64,000 nucleotides of DNA from JBGSMF01 sp964651475 (GTDB taxonomy: Bacteria; Chloroflexota; Anaerolineae; Fen-1058). Numbering within the stretch: position 1 is the first letter of the stretch; the number at the start of each line of letters is the position of its first letter. Location: contig CAZYXV010000013.1 in assembly GCA_964651475.1 (NCBI GenBank), forward strand, positions 57,112 to 121,111. The letters are read 5' to 3'. Shown here in pieces: positions 28,401 through 36,331 of this stretch. The notes under the pieces were generated by a model. It saw nothing but the letters and a program-made list of their open reading frames with translations. It made no database searches and was not told where the DNA came from. The position numbers and the translations under genes are program-made.

Positions 28401-28749
28401 ACGGGGTAAAAGGTGAAAGTGACGGCGGCACTGCGCGCACCAGGTAGCCGCCTGGCGCAACGCCGGCAAAGCTAAATGCGCCGGTATCTGTCACTACCCA
28501 ACTCTTGCCGTGAATGATTGGATCGGGGATTGTGGGCGGCCACTCATCGGGACGCATCAACCACACGAATGTGCCTGGCGGCAGCGTTTGTGTCACGCTG
28601 GGTATAGTCCCATCGGGAAACGTAACCACCCCGCTCACGATTGCCGCCGTTGGCGTGGCCATACTCAGGTTGACGATCAATAACGCTGCCGTCAGCGCAA
28701 TTATCAGTGCCGACCCGGCAGCAAAAAATCGAACAGTTCGTTTATCCAT
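25432..28749 (-). CDS. Large secreted protein with carboxypeptidase-regulatory-like repeats
   Basis: 1105 residues from the ATG at 28749 (AAAGGAGG upstream). The N-terminal helix (FFAAGSALIIALTAALLIV) acts as a signal or anchor. Most of the protein is a row of about ten beta-sandwich repeats of the CarboxypepD_reg/transthyretin type, seen as recurring blocks such as ITGTVYAPGG, GNFAIGGLPTGTYKLV, GRFTFTVPHGVYKLDL and GRFIINLPSGQYNVRS. Near residue 1000 a ZU5/GPS-like stretch follows (IFIPAGAMPVEGRIILHI). The protein ends in HTIFLPLVLKNG, a hydrophobic tail motif that recurs at the ends of secreted proteins of this group as far as I recall. Likely surface adhesin or matrix protein. Confidence 0.82.
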   Translation of the reverse strand: MDKRTVRFFAAGSALIIALTAALLIVNLSMATPTAAIVSGVVTFPDGTIPSVTQTLPPGTFVWLMRPDEWPPTIPDPIIHGKSWVVTDTGAFSFAGVAPGGYLVRAVPPSLSPFTPSDIMPVHVLTAPLILPPIRLTTPSITGTVYAPGGITPTNATVLVFAGPTLVERRFTVEGNFAIGGLPTGTYKLVAEPRADDPYWRSAPITAALAPAAPQYVTLTLKPVQIHGIVLEGPGLAPPVPEARVHAIAANGVHRVDVTGALGKFALGDLPTGMTATLVVEPPAGRGDLLPPPPQVITLPHTTPFVSRFDVPPKWIHGGVRTNTGISVTGALIEAHRVDRYGHAMTWTNASGLYGLRLAPGVWAINVKSISSTVPSHWVYPYPAQLVRFENNTAPEHKLINMVVLTADATVAGAVELPDHSPPPFTVTASLRTDEGVGLSQQVDADGRFTFTVPHGVYKLDLHVESASFAAPPPTPIRAPAIVPTITLIPRDAIITGTLTEESSGLPVENVPVIAWNLATGAMFGARSGPDGMYITPVYSGTWLVRPAPRPDQPYVFTGAPLNVAIASGQVAGSVDLTLLAADATINGVLVDGSSHPVPSAYGWAAAVSEDRTVRTGAPVEAGEFSMMVPAGAYSVTVHLPGTQPFMSDGQPELAIVAAGDATTVTFTLILKTSKIRGAVWDKRANVSVDVDGQVWAWDNGLRTGTDIKPGGLYTLPIPAGDWSVNYAIDPHSNYLKAAGPRTYAVPAGARVDVPLPVVEKDSTLTGTVLMPNGAPAAGAVVIAEASSPDITELTVRSRPTRSDGRFIINLPSGQYNVRSAMIHDPGLINPVIKAVNIPRHGSNSITLQYRRPDAAITGTVTLVTGTLGLPGIVHLWAWSASDGYNATIAPLGGVYTLPVTGGEDWNVVAVLELPNRYWIARTVVSVPVSATVNHDLELQGPKLKPAPVTVVFDSTQSQLIELEDGTRIFIPAGAMPVEGRIILHITPLAAVPHHHYGDVVGLSYVFEAFTEDGQPITSNFNQDVVITFKYDPAELAARGINVNRLRPAYFSTTTNRWTVPDSFVVDEIRREITLQINHFTQFGVLNTPEIAMHTIFLPLVLKNG

Positions 28750-28985
28750 GGTAATAGCCTCCTTTTTAAAGATTCGCCGCGCCACTTGTGTCAGAGTTTC
28801 GGATAGATACACCTCGGCGTAACTCAGCCTCGCTCGCCGTGCCGGGGACGGCGCAGCCTATGCGCGACCAGTAACGCCTGCCGAGGACGGCGGGCTGAAC
28901 AGTTAACCTCGGCTATGATTGTAGTTTGGGCCACTCGACGGACTCCCCAATTTGTTGGGGATATTTTCGCGCTCAGGCCGGGCAA

Positions 28986-29003
28986 TTCCAAACAAGTTTG
29001 GAA
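28986..29003. repeat. Short perfect inverted repeat
   Basis: TTCCAAAC and GTTTGGAA with a 2-base centre. It lies in the 626-base gap between the secreted protein and parA. No T-tract follows, so terminator use is doubtful. I see no gene in 28750-29269. Confidence 0.5.
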
Positions 29004-29047
29004 CTCCAGCCGGCCGAAACCAAAATTGGTGCTTACACCTCCTTTCT

Positions 29048-29160
29048 ATGCTCCGAGATCATTGATGTTAACTTAAGGCATCCTGAGCCTATCGAAGGAT
29101 GCTCTCCGCGCACGGTTCGACAAGCTCACTGTGCTAAAGTTGACACTAATGCTCCGAGAT
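29048..29160. mobile_element. MITE-like insertion flanked by 12-bp direct repeats
   Basis: ATGCTCCGAGAT occurs at 29048-29059 and again at 29149-29160. The 89 bases between end in related inverted termini (GTTAACTTAAG at left, CTAAAGTTGAC at right) and contain the palindromic CATCCTGAGC/TCGAAGGATG type of sequence also present at 34842-34963. This looks like a short non-autonomous insertion ahead of parA. Confidence 0.6.
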
Positions 29161-29269
29161 GATGTGGATGGGCAGGTCAGACGAGTGGCGAGCTTGCCTC
29201 ACCAGTTTATCACAAATCCTGCTGGTTGTATAGAAGTGTAAAAAAGCGACTGGAGAACCGGAGCGCGCC

Positions 29270-29298
29270 TTGACAGAAGAGCAGATAGCGAGTACACT
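29270..29298 (+). promoter_or_regulatory. Promoter of parAB
   Basis: TTGACA (29270-29275), a 17-base spacer and TACACT (29293-29298). The predicted start near 29305 leaves a 5' leader of about 70 bases before the parA ATG. Confidence 0.65.
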
Positions 29299-29375
29299 CG
29301 ATTTTCGAGCAGATGTCGTTGAAGCTATAGCCATACAGTTGAGGACAAGAGCCACATCTTTGCGGCTGGAGAGTC

Positions 29376-30287
29376 ATGCCAGAGATAAATCAATCATCTT
29401 CACATACAGAATACCCATCCCGGAAGAGCGTTGTCTACACCATAGCCAATCAAAAGGGCGGGGTGGGCAAAACCACCACCGTCGTCAACCTGAGCGCTTA
29501 TCTGGCGATGGCGGGCTGGCGCGTGCTTGTCATTGACGTAGACCCGCAAACAAACGCCACTACCAGTTTGGGAATCAACTACCGCTCACTTTCCAAGTCT
29601 ATTTACGACGTCATCGTGTCCGAAGCGCCGCTGGCCGACGTCATCGCGCCATGTCCATTCAAGCAATCCGCGGCTTCCCAGCCAAGATGGTCGTTATCTG
29701 TAGCGCCTTCTGTGCCGGCCCTCTCCGGCGCAGAAATCGAGTTGGTTGGGATGCGCGGGCGTGAAACACGCCTGCGCGCCGCGCTGCGGCCTGTGCGCGA
29801 TCAGTTCGATTACATTTTCATTGATTGCCCGCCGTCGTTGGGGTTACTGACGGTCAACGCGCTTGGCGCGGCGCACGGCGTCATCATCCCGGTGCAATGC
29901 GAGTATCTGGCATTGGAAGGCTTGACCCAACTGATGACGACCTTGAACCTGGTACGCCGCTCGCTTAACCCCGGCTTGACAGTGCGCGGGCTGTTGATGA
30001 CGATGTACGATGGGCGCGCCAAGCTGTCGCAGCAGGTGGTGGATGAGGTGCGCAAATATTTTGGCCACCAGGTTTTTCAGGTGATTGTGCCGCGCAGTGT
30101 GCGCCTATCGGAAGCGCCCAGTTATGGACAAAGCATTCTGACGTATGCCCCCAAATCGCCCGGCGGGCTGGCGTATCAGGAATTGGCCCGAGAGCTTGTG
30201 GCGAGTGAAGGCGGAGGTGCGCAGGATTTCGCCAATCCGGGCGAACAGCCGCCGTCTTTGCCAGAGGAGGAGAGCCGTGCCTCGTAG
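29376..30287 (+). CDS. parA: Chromosome partitioning ATPase ParA (Soj)
   Basis: 303 residues. It has the deviant Walker A motif KGGVGKTT with the signature lysine, preceded by VVYTIANQ, then VIDVDPQTNATTSLG, Walker B IDCPPSLGLLTVNAL and the late VPRSVRLSEAPSYGQ segment. It is the nonspecific DNA-binding ATPase that, with ParB, segregates origins. The N-terminal 18 residues before the ATPase fold are polar and may be partly untranslated. A 30-residue C-terminal extension is rich in Pro and Glu. parB overlaps its end by 11 bases. Confidence 0.95.
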   Translation: MPEINQSSSHTEYPSRKSVVYTIANQKGGVGKTTTVVNLSAYLAMAGWRVLVIDVDPQTNATTSLGINYRSLSKSIYDVIVSEAPLADVIAPCPFKQSAASQPRWSLSVAPSVPALSGAEIELVGMRGRETRLRAALRPVRDQFDYIFIDCPPSLGLLTVNALGAAHGVIIPVQCEYLALEGLTQLMTTLNLVRRSLNPGLTVRGLLMTMYDGRAKLSQQVVDEVRKYFGHQVFQVIVPRSVRLSEAPSYGQSILTYAPKSPGGLAYQELARELVASEGGGAQDFANPGEQPPSLPEEESRAS

Positions 30288-31155
30288 CGGATTGGGGAAA
30301 GGATTGGGTGCCTTGATCCCGGTAATTGACGAATCGGCGAGCGGCGGCGTGACAGAAGCGCCGGTGGATGCTATTGCGCCAAACCCACTTCAGCCGCGCA
30401 CGGTAATAGATCAGGCTGCGCTTAACGAACTGACCGCTTCAATCCGCGAACATGGCGTGATCCAGCCGCTTGTCGTCACCAAGGTAGATACCTCTGCATC
30501 TTCCCAGTCCCCTGCCGCGGAGGTCCAATACTATCTCATCGCCGGCGAGCGGCGTTGGCGGGCAGCGCAACAGGCAGGACTGGCGACTGTGCCAGTCATT
30601 GTCAAGGATGCCGCGCCGCAACAGATGCTCGAACTGGCGCTGGTGGAAAATCTCCAACGTGCTGATCTTGGCCCTTTAGAAGAAGCGGCAGCCTATCGGC
30701 ACTTGATGGATGAATTTGGCTTGACGCAAGACCAGGTGGCCAGGCGCGTGGGCAAGACGCGCGTGGTGGTGGCAAACGCGCTGCGCCTGCTGCGACTGCC
30801 GGCCCCTATCAAGGCCAGCCTGGCCGAGGGCAAAATCAGCGAAGGCCATGCGCGGGCGCTGCTGGGATTGGACAAAGAAGAACAGCAACTGCGCGCGTTG
30901 GGCGTGGTGACGCGCAATGCTTTATCGGTGCGCCAGACTGAAGAATTGGTGCGGCGTTGGCTGGCCGCACCCAAGACAAAGGTCAAGCAGGTAACCGCTT
31001 CAGCCGAGATGCGCGCCGTCGAAAAACGATTCCAAGAGGCGCTGGGCACTCGCGTGGAACTGGCGCGCAGCAAAAAGGGCGGGCGAGTCGTCATCCATTA
31101 TTATTCGGATGAAGAGCTTGACGCGATTTATCTCAAGATCGTCGGATCTGAATGA
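30277..31155 (+). CDS. parB: Chromosome partitioning protein ParB (Spo0J)
   Basis: 292 residues from the GTG at 30277 (AGAGGAGGAG upstream), inside the parA end. Begins PRSGLGKGLGALIP, the ParA-stimulating N-terminus. The CTPase/ParB-N domain contains GERRWRAAQQAGL and ENLQRADLGPLEEAAAY, followed by the helix-turn-helix (LTQDQVARRVGKTRVVVANALRLL) that reads parS and a C-terminal dimerisation region (EKRFQEALGTRVEL, GRVVIHYYSDEELD). A perfect parS site is present at 36925-36940. Confidence 0.95.
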   Translation: MPRSGLGKGLGALIPVIDESASGGVTEAPVDAIAPNPLQPRTVIDQAALNELTASIREHGVIQPLVVTKVDTSASSQSPAAEVQYYLIAGERRWRAAQQAGLATVPVIVKDAAPQQMLELALVENLQRADLGPLEEAAAYRHLMDEFGLTQDQVARRVGKTRVVVANALRLLRLPAPIKASLAEGKISEGHARALLGLDKEEQQLRALGVVTRNALSVRQTEELVRRWLAAPKTKVKQVTASAEMRAVEKRFQEALGTRVELARSKKGGRVVIHYYSDEELDAIYLKIVGSE

Positions 31156-31162
31156 GGACGCT

Positions 31163-32749
31163 ATGAACGCAGACCTGGTGTTATTCAATGGCAAATTCTA
31201 TACTCTGAACCTCGCCTGCCCCCATGCACAAGCTTTGGCCGCCCGCGATGGCAAGATTGTTTACGTGGGCGACGATGCCACCGCCCGCGGCTTGTTGCGT
31301 TCTGGCGGAGAAGCGGTGGACCTGAGGGGCGGCTGTGCTATCCCCGGCCTTGCCGACGCGCATGTGCATTTTGAGTATTTTGCGCTGGGCTTGCAGCGGG
31401 TGAATGCAGAAACGCCCACGCTTGATGAGGCGCTGGCGCGCGTGGCGCAATTCGCCACGCATACACCCGTTGGCAAGTGGATAATGGGGTATGGATGGAA
31501 TCATAACGTGTGGGGGGGAGCATTTCCCTCTGCTGCACAACTTGATCGCGTCGCCCCTGATCACCCGGTTGCATTGAGCGCCAAGAGCGGCCACGCTATG
31601 TGGGTCAACTCGCGCGCGCTGGCATTGGCGGGCATTACCGCTGAAACACCCGACCCGCCTGGCGGGCAAATTGTGCGCGGCCACGACGGGCAGCCTGGCG
31701 GCATTTTGTTGGAAGAAGCCATGACGCTCGTAGATCGTATCGTCCCCACTCCTTTGTTGGATGAGGTAGTCGATGCCATCCACCGCGCGATGCCAGTGGT
31801 GCACCAGGCTGGACTGACGGCAATCCACGATTTTGACGAGCCGCTCGCCTTTAGCGCCTACCAGCTTCTTGACGAGCGCAGCCAACTTGCACTGCGCGTG
31901 ATCAAGAGCATCCCGCACGACCATCTGGATGATGCCATTGGTCTTGGCTTACGTACTGGCTTTGGCAACGATTGGCTGCGCGTGGGGCAGGTGAAAATGT
32001 TTGCTGATGGCGCTTTGGGTCCGCGCACGGCATTGATGCTAACAGGTTATGATTCTGCGCCCGATGAGACCGGTATCGCCACGACAGACATTGGGGAGAT
32101 TCAGCGCTCGGTAGATAAAGCAACGGCAGCGGGGTTGGCCTGCGCCATTCACGCCATTGGCGATAAAGCCAATCGCGACGTGTTGGATGTGTACGCGAGT
32201 ACCCAATCAAAGGCGGGCTTGCGAAACCGGATTGAGCATGTGCAGTTGCTGCATCCAGACGACGTGGGGCGTCTGGCCGGGCTGGGCGTGATCGCTTCGA
32301 TGCAGCCCGTGCATGCTACATCCGACATGTTGATTGCAGAGGAGCATTGGGGCAGCCGCTGCGCGACGGCCTATGCGTTAAAGACACTGCTGGATAGCGG
32401 CGCGATTTTGGCGTTTGGCTCGGATTGCCCGGTCGAGGTGATTGACCCGCTGGTGGGAATTCACGCCGCCGTCACGCGCCGCCGCGCTGATGGTTCGCCC
32501 GGCCCAGAGGGATGGTATCCACAACAGCGGTTGACGGTCGAGCAGGCTGTGCGCGGCTTTACGTGGGGCCCGGCGTATGCTGCCGGTATGGAAGACAGGC
32601 TCGGCTCGCTTCAACCCGGCAGGCTGGCCGATGTGACGATTTTGGATCAAGATATTTTTGCGATTGATCCAATGGACATTCTCAACACGCGTGTGTTGGG
32701 AACGGTGGTTGGCGGGCGGTTCGTCTGGCGAGATGAACAATTAATCTAA
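31163..32749 (+). CDS. Amidohydrolase family 3 (YtcJ-like) metal-dependent hydrolase
   Basis: 528 residues from the ATG at 31163 (AATGAGGA upstream), 7 bases after parB. Metal ligands H67/H69 in GLADAHVHF, later KMFADGALGPRTA, CAIHAIGDKAN, RIEHVQLLHP and FGSDCPVE, followed by the closing beta-sandwich (GRLADVTILDQDIF). Members hydrolyse N-acyl or N-formyl amines and related amides; substrate unknown. Cytosolic, no signal peptide. Likely co-transcribed with parAB although unrelated in function; a terminator follows. Confidence 0.9.
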   Translation: MNADLVLFNGKFYTLNLACPHAQALAARDGKIVYVGDDATARGLLRSGGEAVDLRGGCAIPGLADAHVHFEYFALGLQRVNAETPTLDEALARVAQFATHTPVGKWIMGYGWNHNVWGGAFPSAAQLDRVAPDHPVALSAKSGHAMWVNSRALALAGITAETPDPPGGQIVRGHDGQPGGILLEEAMTLVDRIVPTPLLDEVVDAIHRAMPVVHQAGLTAIHDFDEPLAFSAYQLLDERSQLALRVIKSIPHDHLDDAIGLGLRTGFGNDWLRVGQVKMFADGALGPRTALMLTGYDSAPDETGIATTDIGEIQRSVDKATAAGLACAIHAIGDKANRDVLDVYASTQSKAGLRNRIEHVQLLHPDDVGRLAGLGVIASMQPVHATSDMLIAEEHWGSRCATAYALKTLLDSGAILAFGSDCPVEVIDPLVGIHAAVTRRRADGSPGPEGWYPQQRLTVEQAVRGFTWGPAYAAGMEDRLGSLQPGRLADVTILDQDIFAIDPMDILNTRVLGTVVGGRFVWRDEQLI

Positions 32750-32773
32750 TTGGAACTAATGTTCTGATTAAGT

Positions 32774-32809
32774 ACCTCCGAAAAGTCACTTTTCGGAGGT
32801 GTTTATTTT
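32774..32809 (+). terminator. Rho-independent terminator after the amidohydrolase
   Basis: Perfect arms ACCTCCGAAAAGT (32774-32786) and ACTTTTCGGAGGT (32788-32800), followed by GTTTATTTT. Confidence 0.85.
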
Positions 32810-32870
32810 GGATTGAGGTGGTCCAGGTCAACTGGCTGTCTGCCAGCGGTCAGGTGCGTGCTTTTGCCAG

Positions 32871-32880
32871 GTGCTATAAT
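32871..32880 (+). promoter_or_regulatory. Extended -10 promoter of the MacB-like operon
   Basis: TGCTATAAT gives an extended -10 with a perfect TATAAT at 32875-32880; no clear -35. The leader before the ATPase start is about 105 bases. Confidence 0.45.
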
Positions 32881-32992
32881 CAAGCCGGTCTATCAGCAGA
32901 AAAGAGTATTGCGAATAAATCAGCGCCCCAGCCCGTTTTGTTAACGGGTTTACGAGAACCTGCGCAAAGCAAAAGCAAAACAGGATAATCCG

Positions 32993-33712
32993 ATGTCAAT
33001 TGTACAAACCAGAGATGTAACTCGAATATACAAAATGGGCCGTTCCGAGGTGCATGCCTTGCGCGGCCTCAACCTGGAAATTGAACGAGGCGAATTCATG
33101 TCCATTATGGGACGCTCCGGTTCGGGCAAATCTACGTTGCTGAACATGATAGGCTGCCTGGACCGGCCTACCAGCGGCGCTGTGGTTATTGACGGCATTG
33201 AGGTGAGCCAGCTTGCCAAGAGCAAATTGCCGCACATTCGCCGTGAAAAGGTAGGCTTTGTGTTCCAGAATTTCAACTTGCTCCCAACGCTGACGGCGCT
33301 GGAAAACGTCTTGTTGCCGCTCCGTTACCATCGAGTGCGCGACGGCAAAAAGCGCGCCATGGCGCTGTTGGACCAGGTTGGGCTGGCCGACCGCGCCCAT
33401 CATCGCCCCAACGAGCTTTCCGGCGGCGAGCAGCAGCGCGTATCCGTGGCGCGCGCTTTGGTGACTCATCCTGCCATCATTCTGGCCGACGAGCCAACCG
33501 GTGAATTGGATACGCACCTGGCTGCCGAGATTATTGCCTTGCTGCGCCGCTTTAACCAAGACTCTGAGCAGACTATCATCATTGTCACTCACGATCCGCT
33601 GGTGGCCGAGTCTACAGATCGGATTGTGCGACTGCAAGATGGGAAGGTGGAGAGCGACCAGCAACTGCGGCCAAAGCGCGAGGAGATGGCGGCACAAGGA
33701 GACGGAGAATGA
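32993..33712 (+). CDS. MacB/LolD-type ABC transporter ATP-binding protein
   Basis: 239 residues. Walker A GRSGSGKST, signature LSGGEQQRV, Walker B IILADEPTGELD, and the LolD/MacB-type hallmarks YKMGRSEVHALRGL and GFVFQNFNLLPTLTALENV. This class powers mechanotransmission systems that act on substrates outside the membrane rather than carrying them across. The stop overlaps the permease start (ATGA), and a periplasmic-adaptor gene follows after the permease. Confidence 0.93.
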   Translation: MSIVQTRDVTRIYKMGRSEVHALRGLNLEIERGEFMSIMGRSGSGKSTLLNMIGCLDRPTSGAVVIDGIEVSQLAKSKLPHIRREKVGFVFQNFNLLPTLTALENVLLPLRYHRVRDGKKRAMALLDQVGLADRAHHRPNELSGGEQQRVSVARALVTHPAIILADEPTGELDTHLAAEIIALLRRFNQDSEQTIIIVTHDPLVAESTDRIVRLQDGKVESDQQLRPKREEMAAQGDGE

Positions 33713-34836
33713 GTGAGATTCTTCGCAACATGCTGCGCCGAAAAGTGCGCACGTTTCTTACGGTTTTCGGCATTGTGATTGGCGTGTTTGCATTGACGGT
33801 GATGGGCAGCATGTCCGAGTATTTCAATACGCTGCTGGATAATGCCATGGCAGAGGCCGGCAGCACGTTGGGGGTGAGTCCCAAGGGTGGCATATCTACC
33901 ACGCTTAACGAAAGCATGCTGCGGCGCATCGAGCGCGTGCCGGGGGTGAAGCAGGCGATCCCTTCTGTGTATGACAGCCTGGGCGAGATAGGCAGCGTGC
34001 AGATGGGCATGATAGACATGATCTTTGGCGTGCCGCCCGAACACGTGCGTGTGCTCTTTCCGCGCGCGCGGCTGTCGAGTGGGCGTTGGATTGAACGCGG
34101 CGACGACTATCACGTTGTCATTGGGGCCAAGCTCGCGTCCAAGGAAAAATTAAAGGTCGGCGACTCGCTCGAGTGGAACGAGAAAGAGTTTACGGTCGTG
34201 GGGATTCTGGCCGAAACGCAAGGCACTACTGATCAGATCGCGTTTGTGCCGCTCGATACCGCCCGGCGCGTGCTCAAGCAGCCCGGCCTGGTTGGTTCGA
34301 TTGATGTGGTGCCAGAAAGCACCGAGATAGCCGAGGTGAACGCGCTAGTCAAGCGGCTGAACGAGTCGGTGCCGGATATTACGGTGCGGACGCCGCAAGA
34401 ATCCATTGACGGAGTGCGCTCGGCCATGGCAGTGTTTAATGTCCTCATGCTCAGCGGCTCGGTGATGGCGGTGATTGTGGGCGGTCTGGCCGTCATCAAC
34501 ACAATGATTATGAGCGTTTCGGAGCGCACGCGCGAGATTGGCGTCAAAAAAGCCGTCGGCGCGAGCGATTGGAATATTGTGGTTGAATATGTGACCGAGG
34601 CGGCCGTCATTGGATTGATTGGTGGGTTGGTTGGGCTGGTGTTGGGAACCGGCATGGCGAGCTTGTTGAACGCAACCGCCTCGCAGGCGTTGGGCGGCTC
34701 GGAAGTGTTTACCGTCACGCCGCGCCTGGCGGTGATGGCGGTGGTGTTTGCCGTCTGCCTGGGAACCATTGCCGGCCTGTACCCGGCCTGGAATGCGGCC
34801 CGGCTCGACCCGGTCAAAGCATTGCGAACTGAATAA
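33709..34836 (+). CDS. MacB/FtsX-type ABC permease
   Basis: 375 residues with the MacB layout: one N-terminal helix (LRRKVRTFLTVFGIVIGVFALT), a large extracytoplasmic domain (about 45-235, MacB-PCD), then three C-terminal helices beginning FNVLMLSGSVMAVIVGGLAVIN. The motif SVSERTREIGVKKAVGASD is diagnostic. It works with the ATPase upstream and the adaptor downstream. Confidence 0.92.
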   Translation: MSEILRNMLRRKVRTFLTVFGIVIGVFALTVMGSMSEYFNTLLDNAMAEAGSTLGVSPKGGISTTLNESMLRRIERVPGVKQAIPSVYDSLGEIGSVQMGMIDMIFGVPPEHVRVLFPRARLSSGRWIERGDDYHVVIGAKLASKEKLKVGDSLEWNEKEFTVVGILAETQGTTDQIAFVPLDTARRVLKQPGLVGSIDVVPESTEIAEVNALVKRLNESVPDITVRTPQESIDGVRSAMAVFNVLMLSGSVMAVIVGGLAVINTMIMSVSERTREIGVKKAVGASDWNIVVEYVTEAAVIGLIGGLVGLVLGTGMASLLNATASQALGGSEVFTVTPRLAVMAVVFAVCLGTIAGLYPAWNAARLDPVKALRTE

Positions 34837-34841
34837 CAAAC

Positions 34842-34963
34842 GTAACTCAGCCCGCATCCTTCGACTCCGCACCGCGCATCCTGAGCGGAACGTAGTGAAG
34901 TCGAAGGATGCATCCTGAGCGCAGTCGAAGGAGCGCGGTGCTCCGCTCAGGATGCTGAGTAAC
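34842..34963. repeat. Palindromic intergenic repeat
   Basis: A 122-base element with ends GTAACTCAGC and GCTGAGTAAC and inner copies of CATCCTGAGC/TCGAAGGATG in both orientations. It separates the permease from the adaptor gene. The same core occurs in the insertion at 29060-29148. Strong secondary structure could stabilise or attenuate the message between the two genes. Confidence 0.7.
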
Positions 34964-34994
34964 TATTAACAAACAACGAGTGAAGGAGGCTCTT

Positions 34995-36170
34995 GTGAAT
35001 CGCAAAATTATCATTGGCATTGCAGTGCTCGTCGTTATCGTGGGCGTGCTGGCGTGCGTCTTTGGAGGGCAGGCTGTTCAGCAGGCAGCGTTGCAGCTCA
35101 CGCCCACCGCCTCGGCTGACAAATCTGACTCAGAACCGCAGCCCATTACCGCCAAAGCCGTGATTGTTCCGGCGCGCTGGGTTAACCTGACGTTTCAGGG
35201 CAATGGGGTAATTGGGGATGTCCTGGTTAAAGAAGGCGACGCCGTCAAAGCCGGCGACGTGCTGGCGGCGCTCGACACAGCCGACCTGGAGCTGGCCGTG
35301 AGCCAGGCCGAGGTGGCGCTGGCCGGCGCGCAGGCGCAACTGGCCGCGGACCAGGCCGCGCCCGAACCGGTCGAGGTGGAGGCGGTTCGGGCGGTCGTGA
35401 CAAGCACACAAGCCGCCTACTGGGACGCGCTGGCTCGCTACAATAACCGAGACGCGCAAAAAGTGATTGACAATGCAGAAGTGGACAACGCACGCAAGGC
35501 GCTGGAAGGCGTCCAGTGGCAATACGATGCGATGGCCGCCGATGCCCTGACGCGTGGGTTGGTGGAACATTCGGATATCGCCGACCGGCTCAAAGAGGCC
35601 AAGACGGCTTACGAGGTGGCGCTGGCGCGCGCCCGGCTCAACGATGGCGGCACAGGTGCGGCGGCGTTGAGGCAGGCGGCGGCAGACCTGGCGCGCGCCC
35701 AATCTGATTTGTATACACTGCTGCATCCTACGACAAAAGAGAATCTAGAGATCCGGCAGACCGAAGTGCGCAAGGCCGAGTTGGCGCTAAAGCAGGCTCA
35801 ACTTGACCTGGTTCGCGCCCGATTGCTCGCGCCGTTCGATGGCACGGTCGCCGAGGTGAACGTGCATCCGGGCGAGTTGGCCTCGTCGGGCCAGGTTGCC
35901 ATTGTCCTGGCTGACTTGACAAGCTTGCTTGTAGAGACGGAAGATTTAGACGAGTGGGGCGCGTCGCACATTCGGGTTGGTCAGGAGGGGCGCATTGTCG
36001 TCAATGCGTTGGATGACGCAGAGCTGAGTGGCGTCGTGACTGCCATTGCACCCAAGAGCGTTGAGCTACCCACCGGCGATACTGCATATACGGTGAGTAT
36101 AGCGCTCACCTCCGCGGATCCCCGTCTGCGCTGGGGCATGACGGTCAAGGTGGTCCTGTCGCGCCAATAG
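34995..36170 (+). CDS. HlyD/MacA-type membrane fusion (periplasmic adaptor) protein
   Basis: 391 residues from the GTG at 34995; GAAGGAGG lies 5-6 bases upstream, so the earlier GTG at 34980 is less likely. One N-terminal helix (IIIGIAVLVVIVGVLACVFGG) anchors it. Order: half lipoyl domain (GNGVIGDVLVKEGDAVKAGDVLAALD), a long coiled-coil hairpin (about 95-265), the second half lipoyl (RLLAPFDGTVAEVNVHPGEL) and a beta-barrel domain. It would complete a MacAB-like exporter or extraction machine with the two genes upstream, from which a palindromic repeat separates it. Confidence 0.9.
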   Translation: MNRKIIIGIAVLVVIVGVLACVFGGQAVQQAALQLTPTASADKSDSEPQPITAKAVIVPARWVNLTFQGNGVIGDVLVKEGDAVKAGDVLAALDTADLELAVSQAEVALAGAQAQLAADQAAPEPVEVEAVRAVVTSTQAAYWDALARYNNRDAQKVIDNAEVDNARKALEGVQWQYDAMAADALTRGLVEHSDIADRLKEAKTAYEVALARARLNDGGTGAAALRQAAADLARAQSDLYTLLHPTTKENLEIRQTEVRKAELALKQAQLDLVRARLLAPFDGTVAEVNVHPGELASSGQVAIVLADLTSLLVETEDLDEWGASHIRVGQEGRIVVNALDDAELSGVVTAIAPKSVELPTGDTAYTVSIALTSADPRLRWGMTVKVVLSRQ

Positions 36171-36189
36171 AGTTGAGCAATCGCTCTCC

Positions 36190-36226
36190 TCTCCCGCAGG
36201 CGCTCCACCCGCGGGAGATTTTTTTG
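36190..36226 (+). terminator. Rho-independent terminator of the MacB-like operon
   Basis: TCTCCCGC (36190-36197) pairs with GCGGGAGA (36211-36218) and a run of eight T follows. Confidence 0.85.
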
Positions 36227-36235
36227 GGGGCTGGC

Positions 36236-36264
36236 TTGCGCTTTTGATGTGAGCGTGATAAGAT
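36236..36264 (+). promoter_or_regulatory. Possible promoter of the 179-residue membrane protein
   Basis: TTGCGC (36236-36241), 17 bases, TAAGAT (36259-36264). Weak match at the -10. Confidence 0.4.
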
Positions 36265-36331
36265 TGAGGGCGAGGCTCAACCCCCAGTTCAGGCGATGTA
36301 TAGCCCGAACTCACGTACAAGGAGGCGCATC

